Assembly (NCBI RefSeq): GCF_016864555.1
Contig: NZ_CP044011.1
Location: 1,097,001 to 1,161,000, forward strand
Reading direction: 5' to 3'
Length of the DNA stretch: 64,000 bases
DNA from: Sinorhizobium sp. BG8
GTDB taxonomy: Bacteria > Pseudomonadota > Alphaproteobacteria > Rhizobiales > Rhizobiaceae
Shown here: one piece after another, positions 48,191 through 58,068 of the stretch
Position numbering within the stretch: position 1 is the first letter of the stretch
How the letters are laid out: each line of letters begins with the position of its first letter
Made by a program: the position numbers and the translations under genes
The notes under the pieces: model-generated
Seen by the model: only the letters and a program-made list of their open reading frames with translations
Database searches by the model: none
What the model was told of the DNA's origin: nothing

Positions 48191-49621
48191 ATGAGCCACG
48201 ATACTGCAACTCTCGACGCCACATCCGCATCCGCATCCGCGCCGGAAGCCGCGAAGCCCCGCAAGGTCTTCGTAAAGACCTACGGCTGTCAGATGAACGT
48301 CTACGACAGTGACCGGATGACGGACGCCCTGTCCAAGGACGGCTATGAGGCGACGGAAACGCTGGAGGAGGCCGATCTGGTGCTCCTCAATACCTGTCAT
48401 ATCCGTGAGAAGGCGGCGGAGAAGGTCTATTCCGAGCTCGGCCGCCTGCGCGACATGAAGAAGGCGCGTGCGAAGGACGGACGCGAAATGGTCATCGGGA
48501 TTACCGGCTGTGTTGCGCAGGCGGAAGGAGCTGAAATCCTTCGCCGTGCTCCCGCCGTCGATCTGGTGATCGGCCCCCAGACCTATCACCGGCTCCCCGA
48601 CGCGGTGAAGCGCGCGAAGCGGGGCGAACGGGTCATCGAGACGGATTACGCCATCGAGGATAAGTTCGAGCATCTGCCTGCGCCGGAGAAGGCACGCACC
48701 CGCCTGCGCGGCGTGACGGCCTTCCTGACTGTGCAGGAAGGGTGTGACAAGTTCTGCACCTTCTGCGTCGTACCCTATACGCGCGGGTCGGAGGTTTCCC
48801 GGCCGGTTGCTCAGATCGTCTCCGAGGCCGAAAAACTCGTCGATGGCGGCGTACGCGAAATCACCCTTCTCGGCCAGAACGTCAATGCGTGGCACGGCAC
48901 CGGACCGGATGGCACGGAATGGGGTCTCGGGGATCTGCTTGCACGCCTCTCTGAGATCGAGGGCCTTGCGCGCCTGCGCTATACGACGAGCCATCCTCGC
49001 GACATGGATGACAGCTTGATCGAGGCGCACCGCAATCTGCCCAAGCTCATGCCGTATCTGCATCTTCCGGTGCAATCCGGATCCGATCGCATCCTCAAGG
49101 CGATGAATCGTCGGCACACCGCCGCGGAATACATTGCGCTCATCGAGCGCATCAGGGCCGTGCAGCCGGACATCGCAATATCGGGCGATTTCATCGTCGG
49201 TTTTCCCGGTGAGACCGACGACGACTTCGAAGATACCCTGCGCGTGATAGAGGCCGTGGGTTATGCACAGGCATTTTCGTTCAAGTATTCCATCCGTCCG
49301 GGCACTCCTGGCGCCGAGATGGATGGTCACATTGCGGAAAATGTGAAGGCGGAACGTCTTGAAAAACTGCAGGCTTTGCTGTTCCGTCAGCAGAACGCCT
49401 TTGCGGAAGCCTGTGTCGGCAAGGAAATCGATCTCCTTCTCGAGAAACCGGGACGGATGCCGGGACAGCTCGTAGGGCGTTCGCCGTGGTTGCAGCCTGT
49501 GAATGTTGATGCAAACGGCTGCGAAATCGGTGACATTATCAAGGTACGAATCACCGGTACCGGTCGCAACAGCCTCTTCGCCGAGGCAATTGGCTGGCGG
49601 GCGGACCTCAAGGGAGCATGA
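48191..49621 (+). CDS. miaB: tRNA-2-methylthio-N6-dimethylallyladenosine synthase
   Basis: A 476-residue radical SAM methylthiotransferase acting on i6A37 of tRNAs. The auxiliary cluster cysteines are Cys33, Cys69 and Cys107; the radical [11 protein letters not shown] gives Cys185, Cys189 and Cys192; a TRAM domain ends the protein (about 405-470). ATG 48191 has GGAAG 5 bp upstream and is preferred to ATG 48179, which lacks one. Confidence 0.96.
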   Translation: MSHDTATLDATSASASAPEAAKPRKVFVKTYGCQMNVYDSDRMTDALSKDGYEATETLEEADLVLLNTCHIREKAAEKVYSELGRLRDMKKARAKDGREMVIGITGCVAQAEGAEILRRAPAVDLVIGPQTYHRLPDAVKRAKRGERVIETDYAIEDKFEHLPAPEKARTRLRGVTAFLTVQEGCDKFCTFCVVPYTRGSEVSRPVAQIVSEAEKLVDGGVREITLLGQNVNAWHGTGPDGTEWGLGDLLARLSEIEGLARLRYTTSHPRDMDDSLIEAHRNLPKLMPYLHLPVQSGSDRILKAMNRRHTAAEYIALIERIRAVQPDIAISGDFIVGFPGETDDDFEDTLRVIEAVGYAQAFSFKYSIRPGTPGAEMDGHIAENVKAERLEKLQALLFRQQNAFAEACVGKEIDLLLEKPGRMPGQLVGRSPWLQPVNVDANGCEIGDIIKVRITGTGRNSLFAEAIGWRADLKGA

Positions 49622-49625
49622 CCGC

Positions 49626-50681
49626 TTGAACGGACACGAATTGATGACTTCGTCACCGCGCCAGTCGAAGAAGACAACGACAGACGTTAATCACTTCGTG
49701 CTCACCTTTGAGAACAACCGATACGCCAGTGAGCTTTTCGGACAGTTCGACCAGAACCTGAAGCTGATTGAGCAGCGCCTGAACATCGATGCGAGGGCCC
49801 GGGGCAACTCCGTTGCGCTCTCCGGCGATTTCACCGCCACGAACCAGGCTCGTCGCGCGCTCGACTATCTCTACGGCCGGCTCCAGAGTGGCGGCTCCGT
49901 GGACGCGTCGGATGTGGAAGGAGCCATCCGGATGGCCGTCGCCGCGGACGATCAGCTTTCCCTTCCGACGATGGAGCGCAAGGCCAAACTCTCGATGGCC
50001 CAGATTTCTACTCGCAAGAAGACCATTGCGGCACGCACGCCGACGCAGGACGCCTATATCCGGGCGCTGGAGCGCTCAGAGCTCGTGTTCGGCGTGGGGC
50101 CGGCAGGTACCGGCAAGACCTATCTCGCGGTGGCGCACGCCGCGCAATTGCTGGAGCGTGGCCTCGTCGACCGCATCGTTCTTTCACGCCCAGCGGTCGA
50201 AGCCGGCGAGCGGCTTGGGTTCCTTCCGGGCGACATGAAGGAAAAGGTCGATCCCTACCTGCGGCCGCTCTATGACGCTCTCTACGACATGATGCCCGGC
50301 GACAAGGTCGAGCGCGCCATAACTGCCGGCGTCATCGAAATCGCGCCGCTGGCCTTCATGCGCGGTCGTACCCTTGCCAACGCTGCCGTTATCCTCGACG
50401 AGGCGCAGAACACGACCTCGATGCAGATGAAGATGTTCCTGACCCGCTTGGGTGAGAACGGCCGCATGATCGTCACGGGCGACCCGAGCCAAGTTGACCT
50501 GCCGCGCGGCGTCAAGTCCGGTCTTGTCGAGGCGCTTCAGATCCTCCGCGGTGTCGAGGGGGTCTCGGTCGTGCGCTTCAAGGATGTCGACGTCGTACGC
50601 CATCCCATGGTGGCACGGATCGTCAAGGCCTACGAATCCCACACCGCCGTCCAGGACGAAAGCGAGATCATGGACCGCTAG
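49626..50681 (+). CDS. phoH: PhoH-family ATPase
   Basis: A 351-residue PhoH/YbeZ protein. A small N-terminal KH-like region (about 20-95) precedes the ATPase with Walker A GVGPAGTGKTYLA near 155-167 and VILDEAQN. The start is a TTG at 49626 with GGGAG 9 bp upstream; ATG 49644 is an alternative. It is followed by ybeY, corC and lnt, the standard YbeZ-YbeY-CorC-Lnt order linked to ribosome quality control. Confidence 0.94.
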   Translation: MNGHELMTSSPRQSKKTTTDVNHFVLTFENNRYASELFGQFDQNLKLIEQRLNIDARARGNSVALSGDFTATNQARRALDYLYGRLQSGGSVDASDVEGAIRMAVAADDQLSLPTMERKAKLSMAQISTRKKTIAARTPTQDAYIRALERSELVFGVGPAGTGKTYLAVAHAAQLLERGLVDRIVLSRPAVEAGERLGFLPGDMKEKVDPYLRPLYDALYDMMPGDKVERAITAGVIEIAPLAFMRGRTLANAAVILDEAQNTTSMQMKMFLTRLGENGRMIVTGDPSQVDLPRGVKSGLVEALQILRGVEGVSVVRFKDVDVVRHPMVARIVKAYESHTAVQDESEIMDR

Positions 50682-50712
50682 GGCAACGCTTGCCCGGCCG
50701 CTCCGAAAGAAG

Positions 50713-51216
50713 ATGAGCGAAATCGATATACAGATCAGCGTCGAGGAGGGTCCGTGGCCCTCCGAGGACGACCTTCTCGTAATGAGTGAGCGCGTACTTT
50801 TCGCGGCGGCGGAATTTCTTGCCAAGGAGGAAGGGCAGCCCTTCCCGGATACGGAGCCGGAGCTTTCCCTCGTCTTCACGTCAGATGAGGAGATCCGCGC
50901 AATCAACGCCGAGTGGAGGAACCAGGACAAGCCGACCAACGTGCTTTCGTTCCCGGCGTTCCCCGTCGTGCCTGGAAAAATGCCCGGGCCCATGCTCGGC
51001 GACATCATTCTCGCCTACGAAACGCTTGAGCGCGAAGCGGCCGAATTGGGCAAGACGTTTGACGCGCATTTGACGCATCTTCTTGTCCATGGATTTCTGC
51101 ACCTCTTCGGTTATGATCATATGGAGACGGAAGAGGCAGAAAAAATGGAAGGGCTGGAGACTCGCATTTTGGCGCGGCTTGGCCTATCTGATCCCTACGG
51201 GGATGACCCGGTTTGA
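50713..51216 (+). CDS. ybeY: rRNA maturation RNase YbeY
   Basis: A 167-residue metal-dependent endoribonuclease for 16S rRNA 3'-end maturation. The zinc ligands are His126, His130 and His136 in HGFLHLFGYDH. ATG 50713 follows AAAGAAG and lies 31 bp after phoH; the longer in-frame reading overlaps phoH coding sequence. The S. meliloti orthologue is well studied and affects sRNA regulation. Confidence 0.96.
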   Translation: MSEIDIQISVEEGPWPSEDDLLVMSERVLFAAAEFLAKEEGQPFPDTEPELSLVFTSDEEIRAINAEWRNQDKPTNVLSFPAFPVVPGKMPGPMLGDIILAYETLEREAAELGKTFDAHLTHLLVHGFLHLFGYDHMETEEAEKMEGLETRILARLGLSDPYGDDPV

Positions 51217-51228
51217 TAGAACGGAACA

Positions 51229-52398
51229 ATGAGCGATTTCAGAAGCCGGCCTGAACAGGCTGAGGCAGGTGAGGCGGAAGCCTCAGGACAGGACGAGGCG
51301 GGCAGTCCTCAGAAGCCGGAAACTGGTGGAAGACCGGCAAGTTCTTTTTGGGCTCGTGCTGCGCGCATCTGGCGCAGTTCAGGCGGGTCCAGCCTTCGCA
51401 AGGACATTGCGGAAGCACTGCTGAGTGACGAAGGCGAAGACACCGCCTTCCTGCCCGAGGAGCGGGCAATGCTCCACAATATCCTCCGCTTCCGCGAGGT
51501 CCGCGTTGAGGATGTGATGGTGCCGCGCGCCGATATCGAGGCGGTGGACCAGGATATTTCCATCGGTGAACTGATGGTGATCTTCGAGGAGTCCGGCCGC
51601 TCGCGAATGCCGGTCTACTGCGACAGCCTCGATGACCCGCGCGGCATGGTCCATATCCGCGACCTTCTCTCCTACGTGACCAAGCAGGCGCGCAACAAGC
51701 GCCGCACCACGCCTGCGAAGACCAGTGCCGCGACCAAGAACGGCGCTGCCGCGCAGCCGGCAGCTGACAAGGCGCAGAAGCCCCAGAAGGCCGAGTTCGA
51801 TCTCGGGCGCGTTGATCTCGCCAAATCGGTGCTCGATGCGGGCATCATCCGCAAGGTCCTGTTCGTGCCGCCGTCCATGCTTGCCGCCGACCTGATGGCG
51901 CGCATGCAGGCGGACCGCACCCAGATGGCGCTCGTCATCGACGAGTATGGCGGCACCGACGGCCTGGCCTCGCTCGAGGATATTGTCGAGACGGTCGTCG
52001 GTAATATCGAAGACGAGCACGACGACGACGAGGCCATGATCACCAGGGTGTCGGACGATGTGTTCATCGCGGACGCCCGGGTTGAGCTTGAAGAGCTGGC
52101 GGAAACGATTGGACCGGACTTCGACATTCGCGAGCAATTGGAGGATGCCGATACGCTCGGCGGCCTCATCTTCGCATCGCTCGGCCGCATTCCGGCGCGC
52201 GGCGAGGTGGTCCAGGCCCTGCCGGGCTTCGAGTTCCACGTGCTCGATGCCGATCCTCGCCGGGTCAAGCGGGTGCGCATCATCCGCAAGCGCGCCGTGA
52301 CGCGCCGCCGCCCGCAGAAGGTAGAGGCGGAACTCGATCCGGCGGCGGCCGCTGGGGGAGTTCGCATCGAACCGGTCGAGCAGCTTCGGGATCAGTAA
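51229..52398 (+). CDS. corC: CorC/HlyC-type CBS-domain protein
   Basis: A 389-residue protein with a CBS pair and a C-terminal CorC_HlyC domain (about 285-355, VELEELAETIG ... GRIPARGEVV). It is about 100 residues longer than E. coli CorC: a charged N-terminal tail (1-50) and an Ala/Lys/Pro-rich insert (about 148-190) between the two CBS motifs. There are no membrane helices. CorC is linked to magnesium/cobalt efflux, but its fixed place next to ybeY and lnt suggests an envelope role. The start is 12 bp after ybeY. Confidence 0.92.
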   Translation: MSDFRSRPEQAEAGEAEASGQDEAGSPQKPETGGRPASSFWARAARIWRSSGGSSLRKDIAEALLSDEGEDTAFLPEERAMLHNILRFREVRVEDVMVPRADIEAVDQDISIGELMVIFEESGRSRMPVYCDSLDDPRGMVHIRDLLSYVTKQARNKRRTTPAKTSAATKNGAAAQPAADKAQKPQKAEFDLGRVDLAKSVLDAGIIRKVLFVPPSMLAADLMARMQADRTQMALVIDEYGGTDGLASLEDIVETVVGNIEDEHDDDEAMITRVSDDVFIADARVELEELAETIGPDFDIREQLEDADTLGGLIFASLGRIPARGEVVQALPGFEFHVLDADPRRVKRVRIIRKRAVTRRRPQKVEAELDPAAAAGGVRIEPVEQLRDQ

Positions 52399-52599
52399 AT
52401 CCTTCCCATAAGATGTCGCCAAGGCCTGCATCGACGGAAGTCGGTGCGGGCCTTTTCTCACTCGCGCGCTGGAGGCGGGTGGGGTGGCGTCGCCTGGGTC
52501 CGCGTCGGTTGCGATACCCAGAGGGAGGGGGACAAAGTGTCTGTTTTTTGGAAGACTTGGTGCCGCTGATTCGGGCACAGATCTCAGGAAAGGAATGGC

Positions 52600-54183
52600 A
52601 TGGAGCGGCTTGCGGGCAAGGTCATCCTGTTGTCAGGAGCAAGGCGGGCGGCCGTGGCATTTCTCGCCGGGCTGTTCGGCGTTCTTGCCCTGCCGCCATT
52701 CGGGTTTTTTGCCTGTCTCTTCGTGTCTTTCACCCTGCTTGTCTGGCTCCTTGATGGCGCCACCGCCGATCCCGAGGCTGGCTTCCTGGGTCGCCTGGCT
52801 CCACCCTTCTGGGTCGGCTGGTTCTTCGGGTTCGGCTATTTCCTGGGTGGGCTCTGGTGGCTTGGCAATGCGCTCCTCGTCGAGGCGGACGAGTTCGCCT
52901 GGGCGCTTCCGCTTGCCGTCCTCGGGCTTCCGGCATTCCTCGCTCTCTACTACGGTCTCGCCGCGGCCTTTGCCCGCCTTTTGTGGTCGGACGGCGTCGG
53001 TCGCATCGCGGCCCTCGCACTCGGCTTTTGCCTTGCGGAGTGGCTTCGCGGAACGCTCTTCACCGGGTTCCCGTGGAATGCGGTTGCCTATGGGGCAATG
53101 CCCTTTCCGCTGCTCATGCAGTCGGTGAAGCTGATCGGGATCGACGGTATCAATCTGCTTGCCGTCTTCGTCTTCGCCATGCCGGCTCTGCTTGGCACTG
53201 GCAAGGGTCTGCGCATCGGCATGCCCATTGCCGCGCTTCTCCTGGTCGGACATGTCGGCTACGGCGTTTACAGTCTCTACTTCGTCCCGTCCCGCCACCG
53301 GGCGGTCCCGTCGTGCGACTGGTGCAGCCGATGATCGACCAGGCGATGAAGCTCGATGACAAGGCACGCACGGAGATTTTCGAAAAGCATCTGGCGCTGA
53401 CCGCCGCTCCGCCGCCTGGACAGAAGAAGCCTGATATCATCGTCTGGCCGGAAACGTCGATTCCGTTCATCCTCACCGACAATCCCGACGCCCTGCAGCG
53501 CATTGCCGATGTCCTCGAGGACAACCAGGTGCTGATTGCGGGTGCAGTGCGGACCGAGAGCACAGGCGCCGGCAAGGCGCCGCGCTACTACAATTCCATT
53601 TACGTCATCGACGGCAAGGGCAGATCACCGGTGCGGCGGACAAGGTTCACCTTGTTCCTTTCGGCGAATACATGCCGTTCGGGGAAATCTTCAGAAGCTG
53701 GGGATAGACGCTGTCGCGGCCATGCCGGGCGGGTTCTCAGGAGGGCCGAGCCATCAACTGCTGACACTGCCGGACGGACTGAGCTTTTATCCACTGATCT
53801 GCTACGAGGCCATCTTCCCGACAGAAATCGCAAATAGCGTGAGCGGCGTCGATGCGTTGCTGAACGTGACCAACGATGGCTGGTTCGGAAATACCCCTGG
53901 ACCCTATCAGCACTTTCAGCAGGCGCAGGTCACGGCGGTCGCAAAACAGGTGCCGATGATTCGTGGCGCGAACAATGGAATCTCGGCGATTGTGGACGCT
54001 AAAGGTCAAGTTATATTAGGGATGCCTTATAATAGCAATGGCTTTATTGATGCAACCATTGCGGGAAAAAACGTAACGTTTCATGATAGACTGTCACAAA
54101 ACCTGTGGTTTTGGTTCTGTGTCTCCATGGTTTTTCTTCTGGCACTCTTTTCTCGCGCTGGTTTTATATTCGGCAGGAATTGA
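52600..54183 (+). CDS. lnt: Apolipoprotein N-acyltransferase, three frameshifts
   Basis: With three single bases restored this is a 528-residue Lnt, which adds the third acyl chain to lipoproteins. Six to seven membrane helices fill the first 230 residues; the nitrilase domain follows with catalytic Glu in WPETSIPF, Lys in [11 protein letters not shown] and Cys in LICYEAIFP. Breaks: about 53297-53300 (CACCGGG, needs an extra C or G), 53619-53621 (AAGGGCAGATC, needs GGGCCAG) and 53700-53703 (TGGGGATAG, needs five G). All three are missing bases, and each restored reading matches the family. The last 60 codons are notably AT-rich. ATG 52600 has AAGGAATGGC upstream. Confidence 0.88.
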
Positions 54184-54231
54184 CCGAAAACCCCTAAAAT
54201 TGCATAGTGCACTTTACCGGCATGTTTTAGC

Positions 54232-54237
54232 TATAAT
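54232..54237 (+). promoter_or_regulatory. Candidate -10 element of the HTH gene
   Basis: A perfect TATAAT 88 bp upstream of the HTH start, in an AT-rich patch. No good -35 lies 16-18 bp before it (best is TGCACT at 18 bp), so an activator may be needed or this may be chance. Confidence 0.35.
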
Positions 54238-54325
54238 GATGGCCTTAAAGTTGCGCTGCAAGCATGGCAATTTGGTCTCATGGTCGCTTCCGGGGACTGG
54301 GGCATTCGCGCGTTAGGACACTTTG

Positions 54326-54745
54326 ATGATTGAGAATAAGAAAAAGCCGAACCCGATCGATATACACGTCGGGAGCCGGATTCGCCTCCGCCGGACGATG
54401 CTTGGCATGAGCCAGGAGAAGCTGGGCGAGAGCCTGGGGATCACGTTCCAGCAGATTCAAAAATATGAGAAGGGTACGAACCGTGTAGGCGCCAGCCGCC
54501 TCCAGAACATCTCAAGCATTCTGAATGTTCCGGTATCGTTCTTCTTCGAGGATGCGCCCGGCGAAAGCTCGGGAGGTCCCAACGGGATGGCGGAAGCCTC
54601 CAGTTCGAACTACGTGGTCGACTTCCTGTCTTCTTCGGAAGGGCTTCAGCTCAATCGCGCATTCGTAAAGATCGCCGACCCGAAGGTGCGACGCAAGTTG
54701 GTCGACCTGGTCAAGACGCTCGCGGCGGAAGCCGACGCGGAATAG
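54326..54745 (+). CDS. XRE-family transcription regulator (PraR/PhrR-like)
   Basis: A 139-residue regulator with an N-terminal Cro/C1 helix-turn-helix (about 13-68, SRIRLRRTMLGMSQEKLGES then GITFQQIQKYEKGTNRVGASR) and a C-terminal helical tail (about 95-139). ATG 54326 is preferred to the TTG one codon earlier. By position between lnt and metK it matches the rhizobial gene I recall as PraR/PhrR, a repressor tied to quorum sensing, attachment and acid stress. That name is from synteny and not proven. A strong terminator follows. Confidence 0.85.
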   Translation: MIENKKKPNPIDIHVGSRIRLRRTMLGMSQEKLGESLGITFQQIQKYEKGTNRVGASRLQNISSILNVPVSFFFEDAPGESSGGPNGMAEASSSNYVVDFLSSSEGLQLNRAFVKIADPKVRRKLVDLVKTLAAEADAE

Positions 54746-54775
54746 TGTTAAAGTCAGGCGACGCCTGACGCCTTG

Positions 54776-54804
54776 AAGGCGGTCCCTCGGGGCCGCCTTT
54801 TTTT
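54776..54804 (+). terminator. Intrinsic terminator after the HTH gene
   Basis: AAGGCGG/CCGCCTT stem extended by GGTCCC-type pairing, followed by seven T. A second small hairpin GTCAGGC/GCCTGAC (54753-54769) lies just before it. Confidence 0.9.
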
Positions 54805-54931
54805 GTTCCGTGTTTGCATCGGCTCTGGACCGAAGATAGATATAAACATATATTTATGTCCTTGTGTGCTTGTTTTTCAGTGGTGAACTGGTAACAACGC
54901 CGATGTCATCTTCATTGAGGGGAATTCCCGT

Positions 54932-56170
54932 ATGCGCAGCAGCTATCTCTTCACCAGCGAATCCGTGGCAGAGGGGCATCCAGACAAGGTTTGCGACAGA
55001 ATCTCGGACGAAATCGTCGATCTCGTTTACCGTGAGGCCGCCAAGACCAAGTTCGATCCCTGGTCTGTGCGCATCGCCTGCGAGACGCTGGCCACGACCA
55101 ACCGTGTCGTCATTGCCGGCGAAGTCCGCCTGCCGCCGAGCCTGATGAAAAAGGACAAGAACGGCAACGACGTCATCAATCCCGCGAGATTCAAGGCTGC
55201 CGCGCGCAAGGCTATCAAGGATATCGGCTACGAACAGGATGGCTTCCACTGGAAGAACGCCAAGGTCGATGTTCTCCTCCACGCCCAGTCGGCCGACATT
55301 GCGCAGGGTGTCGACAACGCTGCAGACCAGCAGGGCGACGAGGGTGCGGGCGACCAGGGCATCATGTTCGGTTATGCCTGCCGCGAAACCACGGATCTCA
55401 TGCCGGCGCCGATCTACTATTCGCACCGCATCCTTCAGCTCCTCGCCGCCGCGCGCAAGCAGGGTGAGGGCGATGCCGGAAAGCTCGGTCCCGATGCCAA
55501 GAGCCAGGTGACCGTGCGCTATGCCGACGGCAAGCCTGCCGACGTTGCCTCGATCGTTCTTTCGACCCAGCATCTCGACGACAGCTGGGACTCGGCCAAG
55601 GTGCGTGCAGTCGTGGAGCCCTACATCCGTGAGGCGCTGAACGGCCTTCCCATCGCCGATGACTGCAAGTGGTACATCAATCCCACCGGCAAGTTCGTGA
55701 TCGGCGGCCCCGATGGCGACGCGGGCCTGACCGGCCGCAAGATCATCGTCGACACCTATGGTGGCGCAGCACCCCACGGCGGTGGCGCGTTTTCGGGCAA
55801 GGACACCACGAAGGTCGACCGTTCGGCGGCCTATGCGGCGCGCTATCTCGCCAAGAACGTGGTTGCCGCGAACCTCGCCGATCGCTGCACGATCCAGCTC
55901 TCCTACGCCATTGGCGTTGCTCAGCCCCTGTCGGTCTATGTCGATCTGCACGGAACCGGCACGGTCACCGAGGACGAGGTGGAAGCAGCCATCCGCAAGG
56001 TCATGGACTTGTCGCCCTCCGGCATTCGCCGCCACCTCGACCTCAACAAGCCGATCTATGCCAAGACCTCGGCCTACGGTCATTTCGGCCGCAAGTCCGG
56101 TCGGGACGGCTCCTTCTCCTGGGAGAAGCTGGACCTGGTGAAGCCCCTGAAGGAAGCCCTGAGGGCGTGA
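54932..56170 (+). CDS. metK: S-adenosylmethionine synthase
   Basis: A 412-residue MetK making SAM from ATP and methionine. Visible marks are [19 protein letters not shown] at the N-terminus, [10 protein letters not shown] and the P-loop-like [19 protein letters not shown]. It is slightly longer than E. coli MetK because of inserts near 70 and 175. GAGGGGAA precedes the ATG. trmB follows after 10 bp. Confidence 0.97.
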   Translation: MRSSYLFTSESVAEGHPDKVCDRISDEIVDLVYREAAKTKFDPWSVRIACETLATTNRVVIAGEVRLPPSLMKKDKNGNDVINPARFKAAARKAIKDIGYEQDGFHWKNAKVDVLLHAQSADIAQGVDNAADQQGDEGAGDQGIMFGYACRETTDLMPAPIYYSHRILQLLAAARKQGEGDAGKLGPDAKSQVTVRYADGKPADVASIVLSTQHLDDSWDSAKVRAVVEPYIREALNGLPIADDCKWYINPTGKFVIGGPDGDAGLTGRKIIVDTYGGAAPHGGGAFSGKDTTKVDRSAAYAARYLAKNVVAANLADRCTIQLSYAIGVAQPLSVYVDLHGTGTVTEDEVEAAIRKVMDLSPSGIRRHLDLNKPIYAKTSAYGHFGRKSGRDGSFSWEKLDLVKPLKEALRA

Positions 56171-56180
56171 GGGTCTGACA

Positions 56181-56879
56181 ATGGAGAGCGAGCGCCGTAC
56201 AAGGGCGACCGAGGCCTTCTTCGGTCGCCGCAAGGGAAAGCCCCTGCGTGATTTGCAGGCACAGCGTCTGGAAAACCTCCTGCCGCGGTTTAAGGTGGAT
56301 CTCTCCGTACCTGCCCCGGCAGAGATAGGCTCGCTCTTCGACTTCGATCCTGCGCGCATCCGGCTGGAAATCGGCTTCGGCGGCGGCGAGCATCTGATTC
56401 ACCGGGCTCTCGAAAACCCGTCCACGGCCTTCATCGGCGTGGAGCCTTTCGTCAATTCGATGGCAAAGCTCGTCGGTCGTGTTGAAGAGACCGGCGCGCT
56501 GAACATCAGGCTCTACGACGATGACGCGACCGAACTGTTGGACTGGCTGCCGGAGGGATCGCTCGACCAGATCGATCTCCTGTATCCCGATCCCTGGCCC
56601 AAGCGTAAGCACTGGAAGCGCCGCTTCGTCTCGAAGGTCAATCTGGATCGCTTCGCGCGCGTCCTGAAGCCAGGCGGTTCCTTTTGCTTCGCCTCCGATA
56701 TCGATACGTATGTGAACTGGACGCTTCTTCACTGCGGCGCTCATCCCGCCTTCGAATGGACGGCGGAGAATGCCGCCGACTGGCTGACGCCTTTCGAGGG
56801 CTGGCCCAGCACGCGCTATGAGGCGAAGGCGAAGAGGGAAGGGCGAAAGTCTGCCTACCTGACGTTCAGAAGGCGCTAG
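56181..56879 (+). CDS. trmB: tRNA (guanine-N7)-methyltransferase
   Basis: A 232-residue SAM-dependent enzyme forming m7G46 in tRNA. The SAM-binding stretch is [11 protein letters not shown] near residue 62 and the catalytic motif [19 protein letters not shown] near 135. It directly follows metK, which supplies its methyl donor, an arrangement common in rhizobia. Confidence 0.95.
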   Translation: MESERRTRATEAFFGRRKGKPLRDLQAQRLENLLPRFKVDLSVPAPAEIGSLFDFDPARIRLEIGFGGGEHLIHRALENPSTAFIGVEPFVNSMAKLVGRVEETGALNIRLYDDDATELLDWLPEGSLDQIDLLYPDPWPKRKHWKRRFVSKVNLDRFARVLKPGGSFCFASDIDTYVNWTLLHCGAHPAFEWTAENAADWLTPFEGWPSTRYEAKAKREGRKSAYLTFRRR

Positions 56880-57055
56880 GGCGACCGACGGCTCTCAAGC
56901 TCGGGAACGGTCCCGCAAGAAAACATGCGTGGAACAACGGCTTGAAGCGTGGGTAGCGCGCCGATCGTTTAGCGATACGCATCAAGGCAGCATCGTCGCG
57001 GCGCGCCCCCGGTCATTTTTCCGCACCCATTCCGATGTGCGGATCCCGCGCACGA

Positions 57056-57313
57056 TTAGTGCAGGCTTACGGTGCGCAGGTCGTCTTCGGCCGCCTTGAA
57101 GAAGGTGCTCGAGCGATTGTCGGTCAGGAGAATTGGCGTGCCGTCGGCACCAAAGAGCGCCCAAAGATCCAGGGCCGGATCAATTTCGGGAGCCTCGGGG
57201 AAGCAGCGGGATACCTCGTCGGCGCGCATCTTGCGAATGTAGCCGACTTCGCCTGCGCCGAGATGCGCAAGGTCCGCCTTCGTGACGACAGGAGAGAGAG
57301 CTTTAAGGCCCAT
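57056..57313 (-). CDS. DUF1150 family protein
   Basis: An 85-residue protein of the alphaproteobacterial DUF1150 family (GAGEVGYIRKMRADEV and LWALFGADGTPILLTDNR). ATG 57313 is chosen because GGAGG lies 5 bp upstream; an ATG at 57325 lacks one. It is 135 bp downstream of hsp20 on the same strand, a pairing seen across Rhizobiales, so it may share the heat-shock transcript. Function unknown. Confidence 0.85.
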   Translation of the reverse strand: MGLKALSPVVTKADLAHLGAGEVGYIRKMRADEVSRCFPEAPEIDPALDLWALFGADGTPILLTDNRSSTFFKAAEDDLRTVSLH

Positions 57314-57448
57314 GATTGCCTCCATGGCATGCCGGGTTGAAACCGGCTCAAACGCACGCTCGCGGTCACCATGACCGGTCGATACGTCCGGTATTCAGTT
57401 TGTGTGTGTGGTGTCCGAGGGGCGAAGCCCGCAGAAACGGCACATGGA

Positions 57449-57877
57449 CTAGTCTGGTACGGAAATGTTAATTTTCTTTACCATGCGCTCCGGTTCCGGG
57501 CGCACGAGGTCGACGGCGAGAAGTCCGTTCTTCAGGTGGGCACCCAAAACTTGCATGCCGTCGGCAAGCACGAACAGTCGCTGGAACTGCCGTGCAGCGA
57601 TGCCGCGGTAAAGAAAATCCCGTTCGCCGTTCTCGATCTGGCGACCGCGGATGATGAGCTGGTTCTCCTCGGTGGTGATCTCCAGCTCGTCCTCGGAGAA
57701 ACCGGCGACGGCAAGCGTTATGCGGAGGCGCTCGGGCGCACCCGCGCCATCGGAATGCAGACGCTCGATGTTGTAGGGCGGATAGCCGTCATTGCTCTTG
57801 GCAATGCGCTCCAGCGTCTTCTCCATGGCGTCGAAGCCCAGGAGCATAGGGCTCGTGAATGGTGTCATGCGGCTCAT
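57449..57877 (-). CDS. Small heat-shock protein (Hsp20/IbpA type)
   Basis: A 142-residue alpha-crystallin protein. The N-terminal arm (MSRMTPFTSPMLLGFDAMEK) is typical of rhizobial class A Hsp20; the crystallin domain covers about 35-125 (YPPYNIERL, LAVAGFSEDELEIT, GIAARQFQRLFVLADG). It holds unfolding proteins for DnaK/ClpB. A sigma-32 promoter and a leader hairpin that sequesters the ribosome-binding site lie upstream. Confidence 0.95.
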   Translation of the reverse strand: MSRMTPFTSPMLLGFDAMEKTLERIAKSNDGYPPYNIERLHSDGAGAPERLRITLAVAGFSEDELEITTEENQLIIRGRQIENGERDFLYRGIAARQFQRLFVLADGMQVLGAHLKNGLLAVDLVRPEPERMVKKINISVPD

Positions 57878-57888
57878 ATTTGTGTGCA

Positions 57889-57907
57889 GTCCTTGCTCTC
57901 AAGCGAC
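57889..57907 (-). promoter_or_regulatory. ROSE-like RNA thermometer hairpin of hsp20
   Basis: Read on the minus strand the leader contains GUCGCUUGAGAGCAAGGAC. It folds as a 7-bp stem with an AGAG loop and one bulged G on the 5' arm, and the 3' arm contains the Shine-Dalgarno AAGGA. The 5' arm includes UCGCU, the U(U/C)GCU signature described for ROSE elements, and the bulged G is also a ROSE hallmark. The start codon lies 12 bases after the AAGGA. Confidence 0.65.
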
Positions 57908-57942
57908 CATGCCGGGACCTGGCTGGCAGCACCCCGACAGCG

Positions 57943-57974
57943 CCAATATGGGGACTGTGGCGGTTTCGTGCAAG
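57943..57974 (-). promoter_or_regulatory. Sigma-32 (RpoH) promoter of hsp20
   Basis: On the minus strand: CTTGCAC (57974-57968), 15 bp, CCCATATTGG (57952-57943). Both parts and the spacing agree with the RpoH consensus CTTGAAA-N13-15-CCCCATAT. The leader would be about 60 nt and include the ROSE-like hairpin. Confidence 0.7.
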
Positions 57975-58068
57975 GCGCTTGCTAAAGGAGAATTGGCAAA
58001 TATAGTCGCCGCTTTGCTACGGCGCGGACAGGTGTTCGCGCCGCATATACAAAGGCAGGGAGACATGC

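Noticed and set aside
54805-54931. SAM-binding riboswitch ahead of metK
   Set aside because: The leader has ACAACG and an ATTGAGG near the ribosome-binding site that recall the SAM/SAH element, but the required first stem does not form. A covariance-model scan would decide.
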